Part shown: one piece after another, positions 8,940 to 17,623 of the stretch
Numbering within the stretch: the first letter of the stretch is position 1
Layout: each line of letters opens with the position of its first letter
Assembly: GCF_002162375.1 (NCBI RefSeq)
Contig: NZ_CP021425.1
Coordinates: 3,108,766-3,172,765, forward strand
Source of the DNA: Oleiphilus messinensis
GTDB taxonomy: Bacteria > Pseudomonadota > Gammaproteobacteria > Pseudomonadales > Oleiphilaceae
Direction: 5' to 3'
Length of the DNA stretch: 64,000 nucleotides
The notes under the pieces: model-generated
Seen by the model: only the letters and a program-made list of their open reading frames with translations
Database searches by the model: none
What the model was told of the DNA's origin: nothing
Made by a program: the position numbers and the translations under genes

Positions 8940-9542
8940 ATGTCTCAATCATTAACAGACCAGGAACGCGAAAAACGATTGCGGAAAAAAGCAGTCGTTG
9001 ACCAGCGTATCGCACAGGCCACAGAAGAGCGTGGAGTCTTGATTCTGCTTAAAGGCAATGGCAAAGGCAAAAGCAGTTCAGCTTTCGGTACCTTGGCAAG
9101 AGCACTGGGTCACGAGCAACGGTGCGCCGTCATCCAATTTATCAAAGGCCGAAAGGAAACGGGTGAGTTTCTGTTTTTTAAAGATCATCCATTGTTAGAC
9201 TTTCATGTTATGGGTCATGGCTTCACCTGGGAAACCCAGGACAAGTCACTGGAGCAGCAAGCCGCAGATCAAGCCTGGCAGGTCGCAGAGCAACTGCTAG
9301 GTGATGATCGTTATCAGTTGTTGATCTTCGATGAAATGAGCTACATGTTCAAATATGGTTATCTGGATGCAACAGTAGTGGCAGAACGAATTGGAAACCG
9401 CCCCAGGCACCAGAGTGTAATTGTAACGGGCCGTACCATGCACCGGGAACTACTCGACATTGCAGATACGATATCGATTATTCAGGATGAGCGCCACGCG
9501 TTTCGCGCTGGTGTGAAAGCGCAACCAGGAATCGAGTGGTAA
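8940..9542 (+). CDS. cobO: Cob(I)yrinic acid a,c-diamide adenosyltransferase (CobO/BtuR/CobA family)
   Basis: A 200-aa CobO/BtuR-type adenosyltransferase with the P-loop LLKGNGKGKSSSAFGTLARALGH at about residues 37-60, then FIKGRKETGE, LIFDEMSYMFKYGYL and VIVTGRTMHRELLDIAD. It transfers the adenosyl group of ATP to cob(I)yrinate a,c-diamide, forming the Co-C bond. The ATG at 8940 follows CAGGAACATT, a good ribosome site. Its stop overlaps the next start (TAATG), so cobO and cobB are translationally coupled, matching their consecutive pathway steps. Confidence 0.95.
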   Translation: MSQSLTDQEREKRLRKKAVVDQRIAQATEERGVLILLKGNGKGKSSSAFGTLARALGHEQRCAVIQFIKGRKETGEFLFFKDHPLLDFHVMGHGFTWETQDKSLEQQAADQAWQVAEQLLGDDRYQLLIFDEMSYMFKYGYLDATVVAERIGNRPRHQSVIVTGRTMHRELLDIADTISIIQDERHAFRAGVKAQPGIEW

Positions 9543-10996
9543 TGGAAGGTACGGCCCACCGCTGCAAAGCCATATTCGTGAGCGCCCCCGCGTCAGGTCA
9601 GGGCAAGACCACTGTGACCGCAGGAATGGCGCGTCAGCTGCGAAATACAGGGTTGAGGGTCAGTGTTTTCAAAACCGGGCCGGACTATCTTGATCCGTTG
9701 ATACTTGAACGCGCTGCGGGTATGCCTGCAGAGCAACTTGATTTATGGATGGTTGGTGAAGCGAACTGCCGGAACTTTTTGTACCAGGCTGCCGCACACT
9801 CGGATGTCATCCTGATTGAAGGTGTGATGGGCTTGTATGACGGAGACCCGAGCGGAGCCGATCTCGCACAATTATTCGGGTTACCGGTTCTGTGTGTGAT
9901 TGACGCCTCAGCCATGGCACAAACCACGGCCGCAGTAGCACTCGGCCTGCAGCAATTCCGCCCTGCTCTCATGTTTGCAGGGGTGATTGCAAACCGGGTC
10001 GGCAGTGATCGCCATTCACAATTGATTCAGGACGCATTACCAGAATCGCTTCCTTTTTGGGGAGCCCTTAAAACAGAAGGCGAAATCTGCCTGCCGCAAA
10101 GGCACCTCGGTCTGGTTAATCCGGAAGAAGTTTCAGATTATGATAAGATTCTGGATACGGTTGGCGAACGTATTCAAGCGGCAATTCAAGCCGTTGCGCC
10201 AGCTTCAACGTTATTTGATCTCTTGCCTGACTGTGAATTTCGACCGGTTTATCAAGATCGTATCGATGACGATGGTCAAGGGGTTGGTAATTCGTCAGCC
10301 AAATCAGTTGATCTTTCGGGAAAAAAAATTGGTATTGCCCGGGATGCTGCGTTCAGTTTTATTTATCCGGCAAACCTCAGGTTTTTACAAGAGCAAGGCG
10401 CGGAAGTCTGTTTTTTTTCACCATTGACTGGCGAACGACTCCCGGAAGAACTGGATGCGCTCTGGTTTCCGGGAGGCTACCCGGAGCTTCACGTAGAAAA
10501 ATTGAGTCAAAATCGGCAAATGCACGCTGCAGTACGAGATTTTGTCACCTCAGGCCGACCGGTTTTGGCCGAATGTGGTGGCATGTTGTATTTACAACGG
10601 GCGATTACGCTTCTGGATGGCAGTCGCTGGCCCCTGGCAAACCTGTTACCCGCTGAAGGGGTCATGCGGACCCGGGGTGGTTGCCAAGGTATGCAAACTG
10701 CCCCGCTTCCGGAGGGTCATGTCCGGGGTCATGCCCATCATCGAACCGTAAGCACCAGCGATCTTGCTCCAATTGCCTTCGGTAAAAGAATACGACACCC
10801 GGCACCGGGTGAACCGATTTTCCGTCATTTAGGCATTACCGCTTCCTACCTGCATCTTTATTTTCAGTCAAATCCAGCGGCGATTATTGCGTTATTCAGC
10901 GCAAAGCCAGCGTTGAACACTGATCAGCGTGAGTTGTTGCTTCAGGACGAGAAGAATGCGGCAATCGCGGATGGATTTGATGGGAAATACGCGTGA
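9542..10996 (+). CDS. cobB: Cobyrinate a,c-diamide synthase (CobB/CbiA), copy 1
   Basis: The N-terminal ATP-binding domain (dethiobiotin-synthase-like) has VSAPASGQGKTTVTAGMAR and ILIEGVMGLYDGDPSGADLA. The C-terminal glutaminase domain has LWFPGGYPELH, the nucleophile in VLAECGGMLYL, and the terminal His motif SYLHLYFQSNP. It amidates the a and c carboxylates using glutamine and ATP. Start: ATG 9542 in the TAATG overlap with cobO is preferred; GTG at 9536 is in frame. The last 55 bases overlap the 3' end of a convergent paralog on the other strand. This copy has the consensus EGVMGLYDG block, so it is the safer candidate for the main enzyme. Confidence 0.93.
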   Translation: MEGTAHRCKAIFVSAPASGQGKTTVTAGMARQLRNTGLRVSVFKTGPDYLDPLILERAAGMPAEQLDLWMVGEANCRNFLYQAAAHSDVILIEGVMGLYDGDPSGADLAQLFGLPVLCVIDASAMAQTTAAVALGLQQFRPALMFAGVIANRVGSDRHSQLIQDALPESLPFWGALKTEGEICLPQRHLGLVNPEEVSDYDKILDTVGERIQAAIQAVAPASTLFDLLPDCEFRPVYQDRIDDDGQGVGNSSAKSVDLSGKKIGIARDAAFSFIYPANLRFLQEQGAEVCFFSPLTGERLPEELDALWFPGGYPELHVEKLSQNRQMHAAVRDFVTSGRPVLAECGGMLYLQRAITLLDGSRWPLANLLPAEGVMRTRGGCQGMQTAPLPEGHVRGHAHHRTVSTSDLAPIAFGKRIRHPAPGEPIFRHLGITASYLHLYFQSNPAAIIALFSAKPALNTDQRELLLQDEKNAAIADGFDGKYA

Positions 10997-12315
10997 AAGT
11001 AACTGCAGCGCACCGATTCGTATTGGTACAACGGCTCACCGGATTTGCCTTCCATTCTGGGCGTGGAATGGGCAATAGCGCGCATTGCTGTATCCATACT
11101 GGAGTGGTGAAAGCTGTGCCCGCGCAGTTCACCTTCAGGCCAAGGCATGGTGTGCATACCGATATTCTGGAAACGCTGATGCATCTTCGCCTGACCCGGA
11201 AGAAGCCCTGCCATCCGGTGGACGATCCCTTCTTTGGTACTCAGTGCATCCAGCAAGAAAAGCATACCGCCGCATTCCGCGATTATCGGGATATTTACCG
11301 CGATGGCATTGCGCAACGTTTTCTGAGTATTGTGCGCGACACCAAGCGTCTCGCCATGGAGCTCCGGATAACCTCCGGGCAGCCAAATACCATTACAAAC
11401 GGGAATCGCGTCATCCGCCAGGGGCGAAAAAAATACGACCTGAGCGCCCAGTTGTTCAAGGCAATCAATGTTGGCAGGATAAATGAACGAAAACGCTTGA
11501 TCCCGGGCAACCGCAATGGTTATACCCTCAAGCGCATTCAGGCCCGCATACCGTGCCTTGCCGGTGGAATCCATGTGCTCGATCGATTGGCTGTGGGTGA
11601 TCGATTGGCTGTGGGAGATAGTCTGAAAAGGTTTGTGCTCAGTGAGAACCGCCTGCAAGCCCCAATGGGCAAACTTTTCCGCGATCGTGTCGAGTTGTTG
11701 ATCAAGTCCATTGATCTCAGTAGGCTGCAACAAACCGAGATGCCGTTCTGGAAGATGAAGCGTGCTGTCATCAGGGATGGCCGCAATGAAAGGAATGTCT
11801 TCCGGCAATGCACTCCTGATGAGTTTCTCGTGACTGGCCGTATTGACCCGGTTCGCGATAAAACCCGTGATCTTGATGTCGGCGCGATATGTACACATGC
11901 CTTTGACCAGAGCACCACACGTCTGGCCCAGGCCTTTGGCGCTCAACGTCAAAATAACCGGGACATCAAGAGCTGCAGCCAAGTCGGCGCTACAAGGTGT
12001 GCCATCAAACAGCCCCAAAACCGATTCAATCAGCACCAGATCGTTCATTCTACGGGCGTAGTGAAGCTGCCGGGTGCACTCGTCTACCCCGCACATAAAC
12101 AGATCAAGATTGTAAGTCGGTCGACCGGTGGCCAAAGCATGAATCATCGGATCCAGAAAATCCGGGCCGACTTTGAAAACCTGAACCCGAAGGCCTTGCT
12201 TGGTAAACATCCGTGCCAGACCGGCAACGAGAATTGTTTTGCCGTGACCACTGCCGATTGCCCCCATCATAACGACCGGGCACAGCGACTTGTTCGACTC
12301 GGATATTTCAGGCAT
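10942..12315 (-). CDS. CobB/CbiA paralog, copy 2 (convergent, diverged)
   Basis: A full-length second member of the CobB/CbiA family (457 aa from ATG 12315; ribosome site GAGGAG). It has the P-loop MMGAIGSGHGKTILVAGLAR, the glutaminase domain with WLPGGYPELHGE and IIAECGGMLFLL, and the C-terminal CSYFHAYFPSNP. It differs at the normally strict EGVMGLFDG block (here IESVLGLFDGTPCSADLA) and has an inserted hexapeptide repeat at the interdomain linker. Catalytic Cys and His are retained, so it is probably active, perhaps on a different corrinoid intermediate (for example cobyrinate versus hydrogenobyrinate) or under different oxygen conditions; that is inference. The GTG at 12321 would sit too close to the ribosome site. 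Confidence 0.88.
   Translation of the reverse strand: MPEISESNKSLCPVVMMGAIGSGHGKTILVAGLARMFTKQGLRVQVFKVGPDFLDPMIHALATGRPTYNLDLFMCGVDECTRQLHYARRMNDLVLIESVLGLFDGTPCSADLAAALDVPVILTLSAKGLGQTCGALVKGMCTYRADIKITGFIANRVNTASHEKLIRSALPEDIPFIAAIPDDSTLHLPERHLGLLQPTEINGLDQQLDTIAEKFAHWGLQAVLTEHKPFQTISHSQSITHSQSIEHMDSTGKARYAGLNALEGITIAVARDQAFSFIYPANIDCLEQLGAQVVFFSPLADDAIPVCNGIWLPGGYPELHGETLGVAHNTQKTLRNAIAVNIPIIAECGGMLFLLDALSTKEGIVHRMAGLLPGQAKMHQRFQNIGMHTMPWPEGELRGHSFHHSSMDTAMRAIAHSTPRMEGKSGEPLYQYESVRCSYFHAYFPSNPSAIAAFFSS
11581..11616 (-). repeat. 18-bp tandem duplication inside the second cobB-like gene
   Basis: Two adjacent 18-base units differing at one base encode the repeated peptide HSQSIT / HSQSIE in the linker between the ATP-binding and glutaminase domains. 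The frame is kept. Confidence 0.85.
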
Positions 12316-12360
12316 GACCACTCCTCGGATGCGTCGTTTCGGGGTATGAGTCTATAGTCT

Positions 12361-13509
12361 ATGCGAGCAGAAACGACAGAACAACCAAGGCCATTAAAAT
12401 CGGGCTACACCACTGGTGCATGTGCTACCGTGACTGCTTTGGCTGCTGCTCGTCTGCTTTTGACCGGTTCCCCCGTTAAACGGTGCTCAATTACCTTACC
12501 CAAGGGGCAGCATGTTGAATTTGACCTCACGGAATGTTGTTTTGAAGATATTGACTCAATCGACGAGCATCGGCTTGCAAGAGCCTCGACCATTAAAGAC
12601 GCGGGTGACGACCCGGATGTAACCCATGGCGCAACAATCTCGTCCCACATCAAGTTGATCGATTCTCCGGTTTGTGAATTCAAAGCGGGTTCCGGTGTCG
12701 GCACCATCACACTCGACGGTTTGAGTTATCCGGCAGGAGAGCCGGCAATTAATCCGGTACCGAGAGAAATGATCCGCTCTCATTTATTCGCATTAGCCAG
12801 TGAAGTAAATTATCCGGGAGGATTTGAGGTCACAATCAGTGTCGCTAATGGTGCAGCGCTCGCGTTAAAAACCATGAATCCCCGACTCGGTATATTGGGG
12901 GGGCTTTCCATACTGGGTACCACCGGTATTGTCAGGCCCTTTTCCTGCAGTGCCTATATCGCCTCTATTCAGCAAGGTATTGATGTCGCGTTAAGAAATG
13001 GCGAACCACACTTGATCGCCTGCACCGGCTCAAGCAGTGAAGCACTGGCACGGCAACGCTACCGAATAAATGATACGGCCCTGATCGAAATGGGGGACTT
13101 TGCAGGTGCGGTGTTGAAGCACCTCAGAACAGCACCAAAACAAGGCAAACTCACGCAGATTAAACTATCTTTAGTTGGAGGGTTCGGTAAGTTCACCAAG
13201 TTGGCGCAGGGTCATCTTGATTTGCATAGCCGATCATCCAGCATCGATTTTCAGTTTTTGGCAACCTTGGCAAAAGGATTAGGTGCAGCCGGCGGTTTAA
13301 TCTCGGAAATAACCAAAGCCAACACCAGTTTACAAGTACTTTCCATTTGCCAGAAAAACGGTATCGATATCGCTCAAGTAGTTTGCGATATGGCCCGGGA
13401 AACCGCAATTCGTACGCTGAGACAGTCCTCATCAATCGCTGTTGAAGTGCTCGTTGTTGATAAATCTGGCCGTTTGGTCGGCCAGTCAATGAGGCACTTC
13501 AAACAATGA
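12361..13509 (+). CDS. cbiD: Cobalt-precorrin-5B C1-methyltransferase CbiD
   Basis: A 382-aa protein with the CbiD N-terminal signature KSGYTTGACATVTALAAA at about residues 14-31, the block GSGVGTITLDGLSYPAGEPAINPVPR, and LGILGGLSILGTTGIVRPFS. CbiD methylates C1 of the ring in the anaerobic (early cobalt) pathway; in some pseudomonads it also replaces CobF in an aerobic setting. It starts 45 bp from the divergent cobB-like gene, so the two promoters must overlap. It heads the operon cbiD-cobK-cbiX-cobH-cobL-cobI-cbiG-cobJ-cobM. No strong ribosome site is visible before the ATG. Confidence 0.95.
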   Translation: MRAETTEQPRPLKSGYTTGACATVTALAAARLLLTGSPVKRCSITLPKGQHVEFDLTECCFEDIDSIDEHRLARASTIKDAGDDPDVTHGATISSHIKLIDSPVCEFKAGSGVGTITLDGLSYPAGEPAINPVPREMIRSHLFALASEVNYPGGFEVTISVANGAALALKTMNPRLGILGGLSILGTTGIVRPFSCSAYIASIQQGIDVALRNGEPHLIACTGSSSEALARQRYRINDTALIEMGDFAGAVLKHLRTAPKQGKLTQIKLSLVGGFGKFTKLAQGHLDLHSRSSSIDFQFLATLAKGLGAAGGLISEITKANTSLQVLSICQKNGIDIAQVVCDMARETAIRTLRQSSSIAVEVLVVDKSGRLVGQSMRHFKQ

Positions 13510-14624
13510 TGTTGAAACCAAATCATGCAACGCAAAACAACAAGAAAAAAGCGGTACGTAAAATGAAAGTGTTAATTCTGGGTGGCACAAGAGATGCCAC
13601 AATCATCGCCCAAGAACTGTGTCTGTACAGAGACCAGTTGAATCGTTCCGGAGCACTGCAAAAAGTCGCGCATATGGGGGCGGCCAATACAGCGTCAATG
13701 GAGCGAAAGAATACAAACCTCGGTCTATGCTGGGATGTCATGTTTGAAACTGTGGCCAATCAGCATTTCGCCGGAACCGAACTCGACATTACTTACAGTG
13801 TGGCGGGGCTGGTCAGGGTGCCCAAATTACCTTGTAAGGTGATCTCGGGCGGGTTTAGCCAATACGCCCCGGTTCAACGAATGGGTAAAATCAAAGAATT
13901 TGTTGCATCAGAGTTCGCCCGCAGCGTCTTGGGGCTGGAATCCTACCTGCTTGAGCATAATATCGATTTACTCATCGACGCGACTCATCCGTTTGCAACG
14001 AAAATAAGTAAACACGCTGTAGAAGCGGCTAAAAGTCTTTCCGTTCCCTGCTGGAGCTATGTCCGTCAACCGTGGACACCAAAACTGGATGATGACTGGT
14101 TTTTTGTTGATAACTGGGATGAAGTATTGACTGTAACATCCCATTATAAAAGACCATTCTTCACTGTTGGTAAAAGCTGTCTCGATCATGTCGAAGAGAA
14201 GCCAGACAATCAGCAATGGCTCATTCGTACAGCGGCCCCGTCAATCCATGGAACGGCAGCAGATGAAGACGATGAAGACGCATTAAATCAAGATTCTGAC
14301 TGGCATCGCACGAAAGATCGGCTCCGGCATGAGATACAAGCTCAGAAACTCAGTGAATGCTTGCTCGTCCACGGCATAGGCCCTTTCTCTGTGGCTGATG
14401 AGGTGAGGACATTGAAGAAACATCATATCGATATACTGGTGTGCAAAAACAGTGGTGGAGAGCGTGACGCAAAATTAGTTGCTGCTAAACAACTCGGTAT
14501 TCCTGTTATCATGTTCAGTCGCCCCTTTAAAAAACAGGGTGATAAGGTATTCTTCAGCCCTGAGGAAATGGCTGATTCGTTAGTTAGGCTGCACAAAAAT
14601 TCGGCGCGACTGGTAAATCGCTAA
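13506..14624 (+). CDS. cobK: Precorrin-6A reductase CobK/CbiJ
   Basis: A 372-aa protein carrying the CobK hallmarks: KVLILGGTRDATIIAQEL, TYSVAGLVRVP, VISGGFS, LLIDATHPFATKIS, and near the C-terminus HHIDILVCKNSGGERDAKLVAAKQLGIPVIMFSRP. It reduces precorrin-6A (or the cobalt form) at C19 using NAD(P)H. It overlaps cbiD by four bases (ATGA). The family usually begins at MKVLILGG, which here is ATG 13563; the two upstream ATGs (13506, 13509) add about 20 residues of Lys/Asn-rich sequence, and the true start is uncertain. It is longer than usual: extra sequence lies at about 45-80 and an acidic stretch (ADEDDEDALNQD) at about 254-265. Confidence 0.9.
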   Translation: MMLKPNHATQNNKKKAVRKMKVLILGGTRDATIIAQELCLYRDQLNRSGALQKVAHMGAANTASMERKNTNLGLCWDVMFETVANQHFAGTELDITYSVAGLVRVPKLPCKVISGGFSQYAPVQRMGKIKEFVASEFARSVLGLESYLLEHNIDLLIDATHPFATKISKHAVEAAKSLSVPCWSYVRQPWTPKLDDDWFFVDNWDEVLTVTSHYKRPFFTVGKSCLDHVEEKPDNQQWLIRTAAPSIHGTAADEDDEDALNQDSDWHRTKDRLRHEIQAQKLSECLLVHGIGPFSVADEVRTLKKHHIDILVCKNSGGERDAKLVAAKQLGIPVIMFSRPFKKQGDKVFFSPEEMADSLVRLHKNSARLVNR

Positions 14625-14667
14625 ACCAGGCAAACAAACATTCGTTATTACGCAAAAAGAGGAATCC

Positions 14668-15624
14668 ATGCAAGACAATCAACAACCCGCTTTACTGATC
14701 GTGGGACACGGCTCGAGAGATGTAGAAGCCGTCTCGGAATTTCATCAGTTAGCAAAGCATTTTCAGCAACGCTACCCGGAGCGTTTGTGTGAAACCGGTT
14801 TCCTCGAATTTGCTCGCCCGGTGATCGCCGATGGCGTGGATAAACTGGTCAGTCAGGGCGCGCGAAAAATTACCGCTGTTCCCGGTATGTTAATGGCGGC
14901 GGGTCATGCCAAAAATGATATCCCCAGTGAACTGAATACCTTGCAACAGCAAATCGACGGTTTGGAGATTACCTATGGTACCGAGTTGGGTGTCCATCCG
15001 AAAATGATTAAAGCGGCCGCAGCCCGGATTGAGCAAGCGGAAGCTGAGTTTATCGAAACTGACAGTGAGTATGATCGAAAAGATACGCTGCTGGTTGTTG
15101 TCGGGCGCGGTGCTTCAGACAGCGATGCCAATTCCAATATCACCAAAATCACTCGTATGCTGGAAGAAGGCATGGGCTTCGGGTGGAGTGTAACCTGCTA
15201 CAGTGGTGTGACTGCTCCGCTTGTTGATGTTGCGCTTGAAAGGGCTCACGGGCTGGGTTTTAAAAAAGTAATCATTTTCCCTTACTTCCTGTTCACAGGT
15301 CGGCTGGTAAAAAAAATATACGCCTGGGCGGATGAATATCAGGCTAATCATCCAGAAGTAAAAGTCGTTAAAGCCCCTTACCTTAATGATCACCCGCTTG
15401 TTATTGAAACCTTTATGGAAAAGCTTGAAGAGACCGAGCAAGGGAAAGGCAATATGAATTGCCAGATGTGCCACTACCGGGTACAAATTCTCGGCCATGA
15501 ACACAAGGTCGGCGCACCTCAGGAGGGGCATCACCATCATGTACGTGGTGCGGGCACCGATGCCGATGCGGGCCACACTCATAGCCATAGCCATAGCCAC
15601 CATACTCACTCCCACGAAAGCTGA
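14668..15624 (+). CDS. cbiX: Sirohydrochlorin cobaltochelatase CbiX, long form with MxCxxC and His-rich tail
   Basis: A 318-aa two-domain class II chelatase. The first half has LLIVGHGSRDVEAVSEF and PGMLMAAGHAKNDIP with the metal-binding histidines; the second half repeats the fold (LLVVVGRGASDSDANS, VIIFPYFLFTGRLV). The C-terminus carries MNCQMCHYR, exactly the MxCxxC motif known to bind an iron-sulfur centre in long CbiX proteins, then a His tail (EGHHHHVRG, HTHSHSHSHHTHSHES). It inserts Co2+ into sirohydrochlorin, the entry to the anaerobic corrin pathway. It has a good ribosome site (GAGGAATCC) and lies between cobK and cobH. Confidence 0.95.
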   Translation: MQDNQQPALLIVGHGSRDVEAVSEFHQLAKHFQQRYPERLCETGFLEFARPVIADGVDKLVSQGARKITAVPGMLMAAGHAKNDIPSELNTLQQQIDGLEITYGTELGVHPKMIKAAAARIEQAEAEFIETDSEYDRKDTLLVVVGRGASDSDANSNITKITRMLEEGMGFGWSVTCYSGVTAPLVDVALERAHGLGFKKVIIFPYFLFTGRLVKKIYAWADEYQANHPEVKVVKAPYLNDHPLVIETFMEKLEETEQGKGNMNCQMCHYRVQILGHEHKVGAPQEGHHHHVRGAGTDADAGHTHSHSHSHHTHSHES

Positions 15625-15639
15625 ACAGATAATCAATTC

Positions 15640-16284
15640 ATGTACGACTATATCAAAGACCCCCTTGAAATCGAGGTGGAGTCTTTTCGTTTGATTCGAG
15701 AACTCACCGCACTTGACCAATATGACGAGGCGCAGCAGCAACTCGTCATGCGACTGGTGCATACTTGCGGCGACCCTGCCGTTGTGGATGATCTGGTCAT
15801 GAGTGCCAATGCGGTTGCAGTTGGTCAGCAATGTGCTGCTGATCAGGCCCATTCTGCCGTAATCTGTGATGTGGAAATGGTCCGTCATGGTATCACCCGC
15901 CGCTATCAGGAGGAGCCCCCAAAGTGTTTTCTGATTGATGATCAGACCACGGCTTTGGCCCAGTCACGGGGTGAAACCCGATCCATGGCTGCTGTTGAGC
16001 TTTGGCGGCCTTATCTGGCGAACAGTGTGGTTATTATCGGCAATGCGCCGACAGCTCTCTTCCGGCTATTGGAGATACTTCACTCAGAATCGGTTCGCCC
16101 TGCTCTGATAATCGGTATGCCTGTTGGTTTTGTTGGCGCAGCGGAATCAAAAGAAGCGTTGATTGACTTTGCCAATACACACCAGCAACCTTTCATGACG
16201 CTCCGGGGTCGACGGGGTGGCAGTGCACTGGCGTCAAGCGCGTGGAATGCCTTGTTGCGCTTATCCCGCGGAATTCGATTCTAA
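15640..16284 (+). CDS. cobH: Precorrin-8X methylmutase CobH/CbiC
   Basis: A 214-aa protein with family landmarks IEVESFRLIRELT, LVMRLVHTCGDPAVVDDLVMS, CDVEMVRHGITRR (holding the conserved active-site His), IIGNAPTALFRLLE and GMPVGFVGAAESKEAL. It moves the methyl group from C11 to C12, producing hydrogenobyrinic or cobyrinic acid. It follows cbiX by 15 bases; no clear ribosome site precedes the ATG at 15640. Length is normal. Confidence 0.94.
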   Translation: MYDYIKDPLEIEVESFRLIRELTALDQYDEAQQQLVMRLVHTCGDPAVVDDLVMSANAVAVGQQCAADQAHSAVICDVEMVRHGITRRYQEEPPKCFLIDDQTTALAQSRGETRSMAAVELWRPYLANSVVIIGNAPTALFRLLEILHSESVRPALIIGMPVGFVGAAESKEALIDFANTHQQPFMTLRGRRGGSALASSAWNALLRLSRGIRF

Positions 16285-16309
16285 GGGCTATTTATCTCGG
16301 ATAACGAAC

Positions 16310-17623
16310 ATGGATAAAACGCAAACCGATTTAAATTGGTCTGGCCCTGCTATCAGCGTAATCGGGCTCGGGGATGGACTCAGTACCGGATTATCCGCAG
16401 CCAGTATTGGAAAACTGGAGCAGGCCGAATTCATTGTGGGCTCCTCTCATCAAGTTGAAAAAGCAAAACGGGCAAGTGCCGGCTTAACGACTCTGACCGC
16501 AGAAATAATCGATTACCCCTCGCCTTTCTCAGGATTGGAACAGTGGCTTGTGGATCATAGGGGGCGAAAAATTGTTCTGCTCGCCAGCGGAGATCCGTTA
16601 TTTTTTGGCATCGGGGGCTGGCTCAGCAAGCGCCTGCCTGCCCATGCTATTGAATACTCGCCCAATGTCAGCAGTGTACAGGCAGCATTCAGTAGAATTG
16701 GTCTCCCCTGGCAACACGCGGTAACTGTTTCTTTGCACGGTCGGCCGCTGGAGTCATTACGGTGTTATTTAAAACAGGGGGCGCTGCTGGCGTGCCTCAC
16801 GGATGTGAACAGTTCTCCCTGTGCAATTGCCAAGGAGCTTTCTACGAGCGGCTACGATCAGTCTACTCTTTGGGTGTGTGAAGACCTTGGTGGTGAATCC
16901 GAAGCCATCACTCAGTATCAGGTAAGAGATCTGATTCAGGGAAACGACCCCCTGTCCGTCCATCCTCTGCATGTCACGCTTATAGCGTGTCGTGGTGGTG
17001 TTAATCGACTTCCCGACTTTCCCGGCATACCGGATAAACTGTTCGCGACCGGGAAAACTTCGGGTCAGGGCTTGATCACCAAGCGAGAAGTACGACTGGC
17101 GGTTCTGTCCTGGCTGGCTCCGGCTAATGGAGAAGTATTCTGGGATATTGGCGCAGGGTGCGGTAGTGTCGCGATTGAATGGTGTCGCTGGGCTCCGCTG
17201 GGTCAGGCCTTTGCCATTGAGTGTCATCCGGAGCGAATTGAATTTCTGGAGCAGAATCGCAACTCTTTCGGTGTTGTTCATAATCTGCAAGTTCTCGCCG
17301 ATCGAGCGCCAGAGTGCCTTGGTAATTTGCCTGATCCGGATAGTGTTTTTATCGGTGGCAGCGGCGGATCATTGACTGCGATTTTGCAAGACAGCTGGGC
17401 GCGCCTCAATCCCGGTGGAAAAATTGTCATCGCTGTCGTCACCGAGACTTCCAAAAGCGAGCTGCTGCAAGCCGTTAATCGCCTGAGTGCGAAGACTGAG
17501 GATTCAGGCAGACCGAGGATTGAAACCATACAACTCAGTATCGCCAAAGGTGACGATCTGGCCGGGCATCTAATACTGCGTCCGCAGTTGCCGGTACTGG
17601 TAATGAAATTGGAAAAAACGTAA
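16310..17623 (+). CDS. cobL: Bifunctional precorrin-6Y C5,15-methyltransferase (decarboxylating) CobL (CbiE-CbiT fusion)
   Basis: ATG 16310 gives MDKTQTDLNWSGPAISVIGLGDG and leaves a 25-base gap after cobH; an open frame upstream to 16217 overlaps cobH and is not needed. Residues about 15-220 are the CbiE tetrapyrrole methyltransferase (VIGLGDGLS, LLASGDPLFFGIGGWL). Residues about 235-430 are the CbiT methyltransferase/decarboxylase (LTKREVR-like start ITKREVRLAVLSWL, SAM motif WDIGAGCGSVAIEW, FIGGSGG). It methylates C5 and C15 and removes the acetate carboxylate at C12. Its stop overlaps the cobI start (TAATG). Confidence 0.94.
   Translation: MDKTQTDLNWSGPAISVIGLGDGLSTGLSAASIGKLEQAEFIVGSSHQVEKAKRASAGLTTLTAEIIDYPSPFSGLEQWLVDHRGRKIVLLASGDPLFFGIGGWLSKRLPAHAIEYSPNVSSVQAAFSRIGLPWQHAVTVSLHGRPLESLRCYLKQGALLACLTDVNSSPCAIAKELSTSGYDQSTLWVCEDLGGESEAITQYQVRDLIQGNDPLSVHPLHVTLIACRGGVNRLPDFPGIPDKLFATGKTSGQGLITKREVRLAVLSWLAPANGEVFWDIGAGCGSVAIEWCRWAPLGQAFAIECHPERIEFLEQNRNSFGVVHNLQVLADRAPECLGNLPDPDSVFIGGSGGSLTAILQDSWARLNPGGKIVIAVVTETSKSELLQAVNRLSAKTEDSGRPRIETIQLSIAKGDDLAGHLILRPQLPVLVMKLEKT

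Noticed and set aside
11581-11616. Tandem repeat considered as a CRISPR-like array
   Set aside because: Only two 18-bp units without spacers, inside a coding frame that is kept.
10993-12357. A 454-codon plus-strand open frame lying fully opposite the second cobB-like gene
   Set aside because: It mirrors the minus-strand gene, shows no domain pattern of its own, and the minus-strand product has complete CobB motifs. A long antisense frame is expected in such codon use.
15115-15888. A 257-codon minus-strand frame opposite cbiX and cobH
   Set aside because: It is antisense to two clear B12 genes, with low-complexity Met/Ala/Val repeats arising from the His-rich cbiX tail; no ribosome site or domain.
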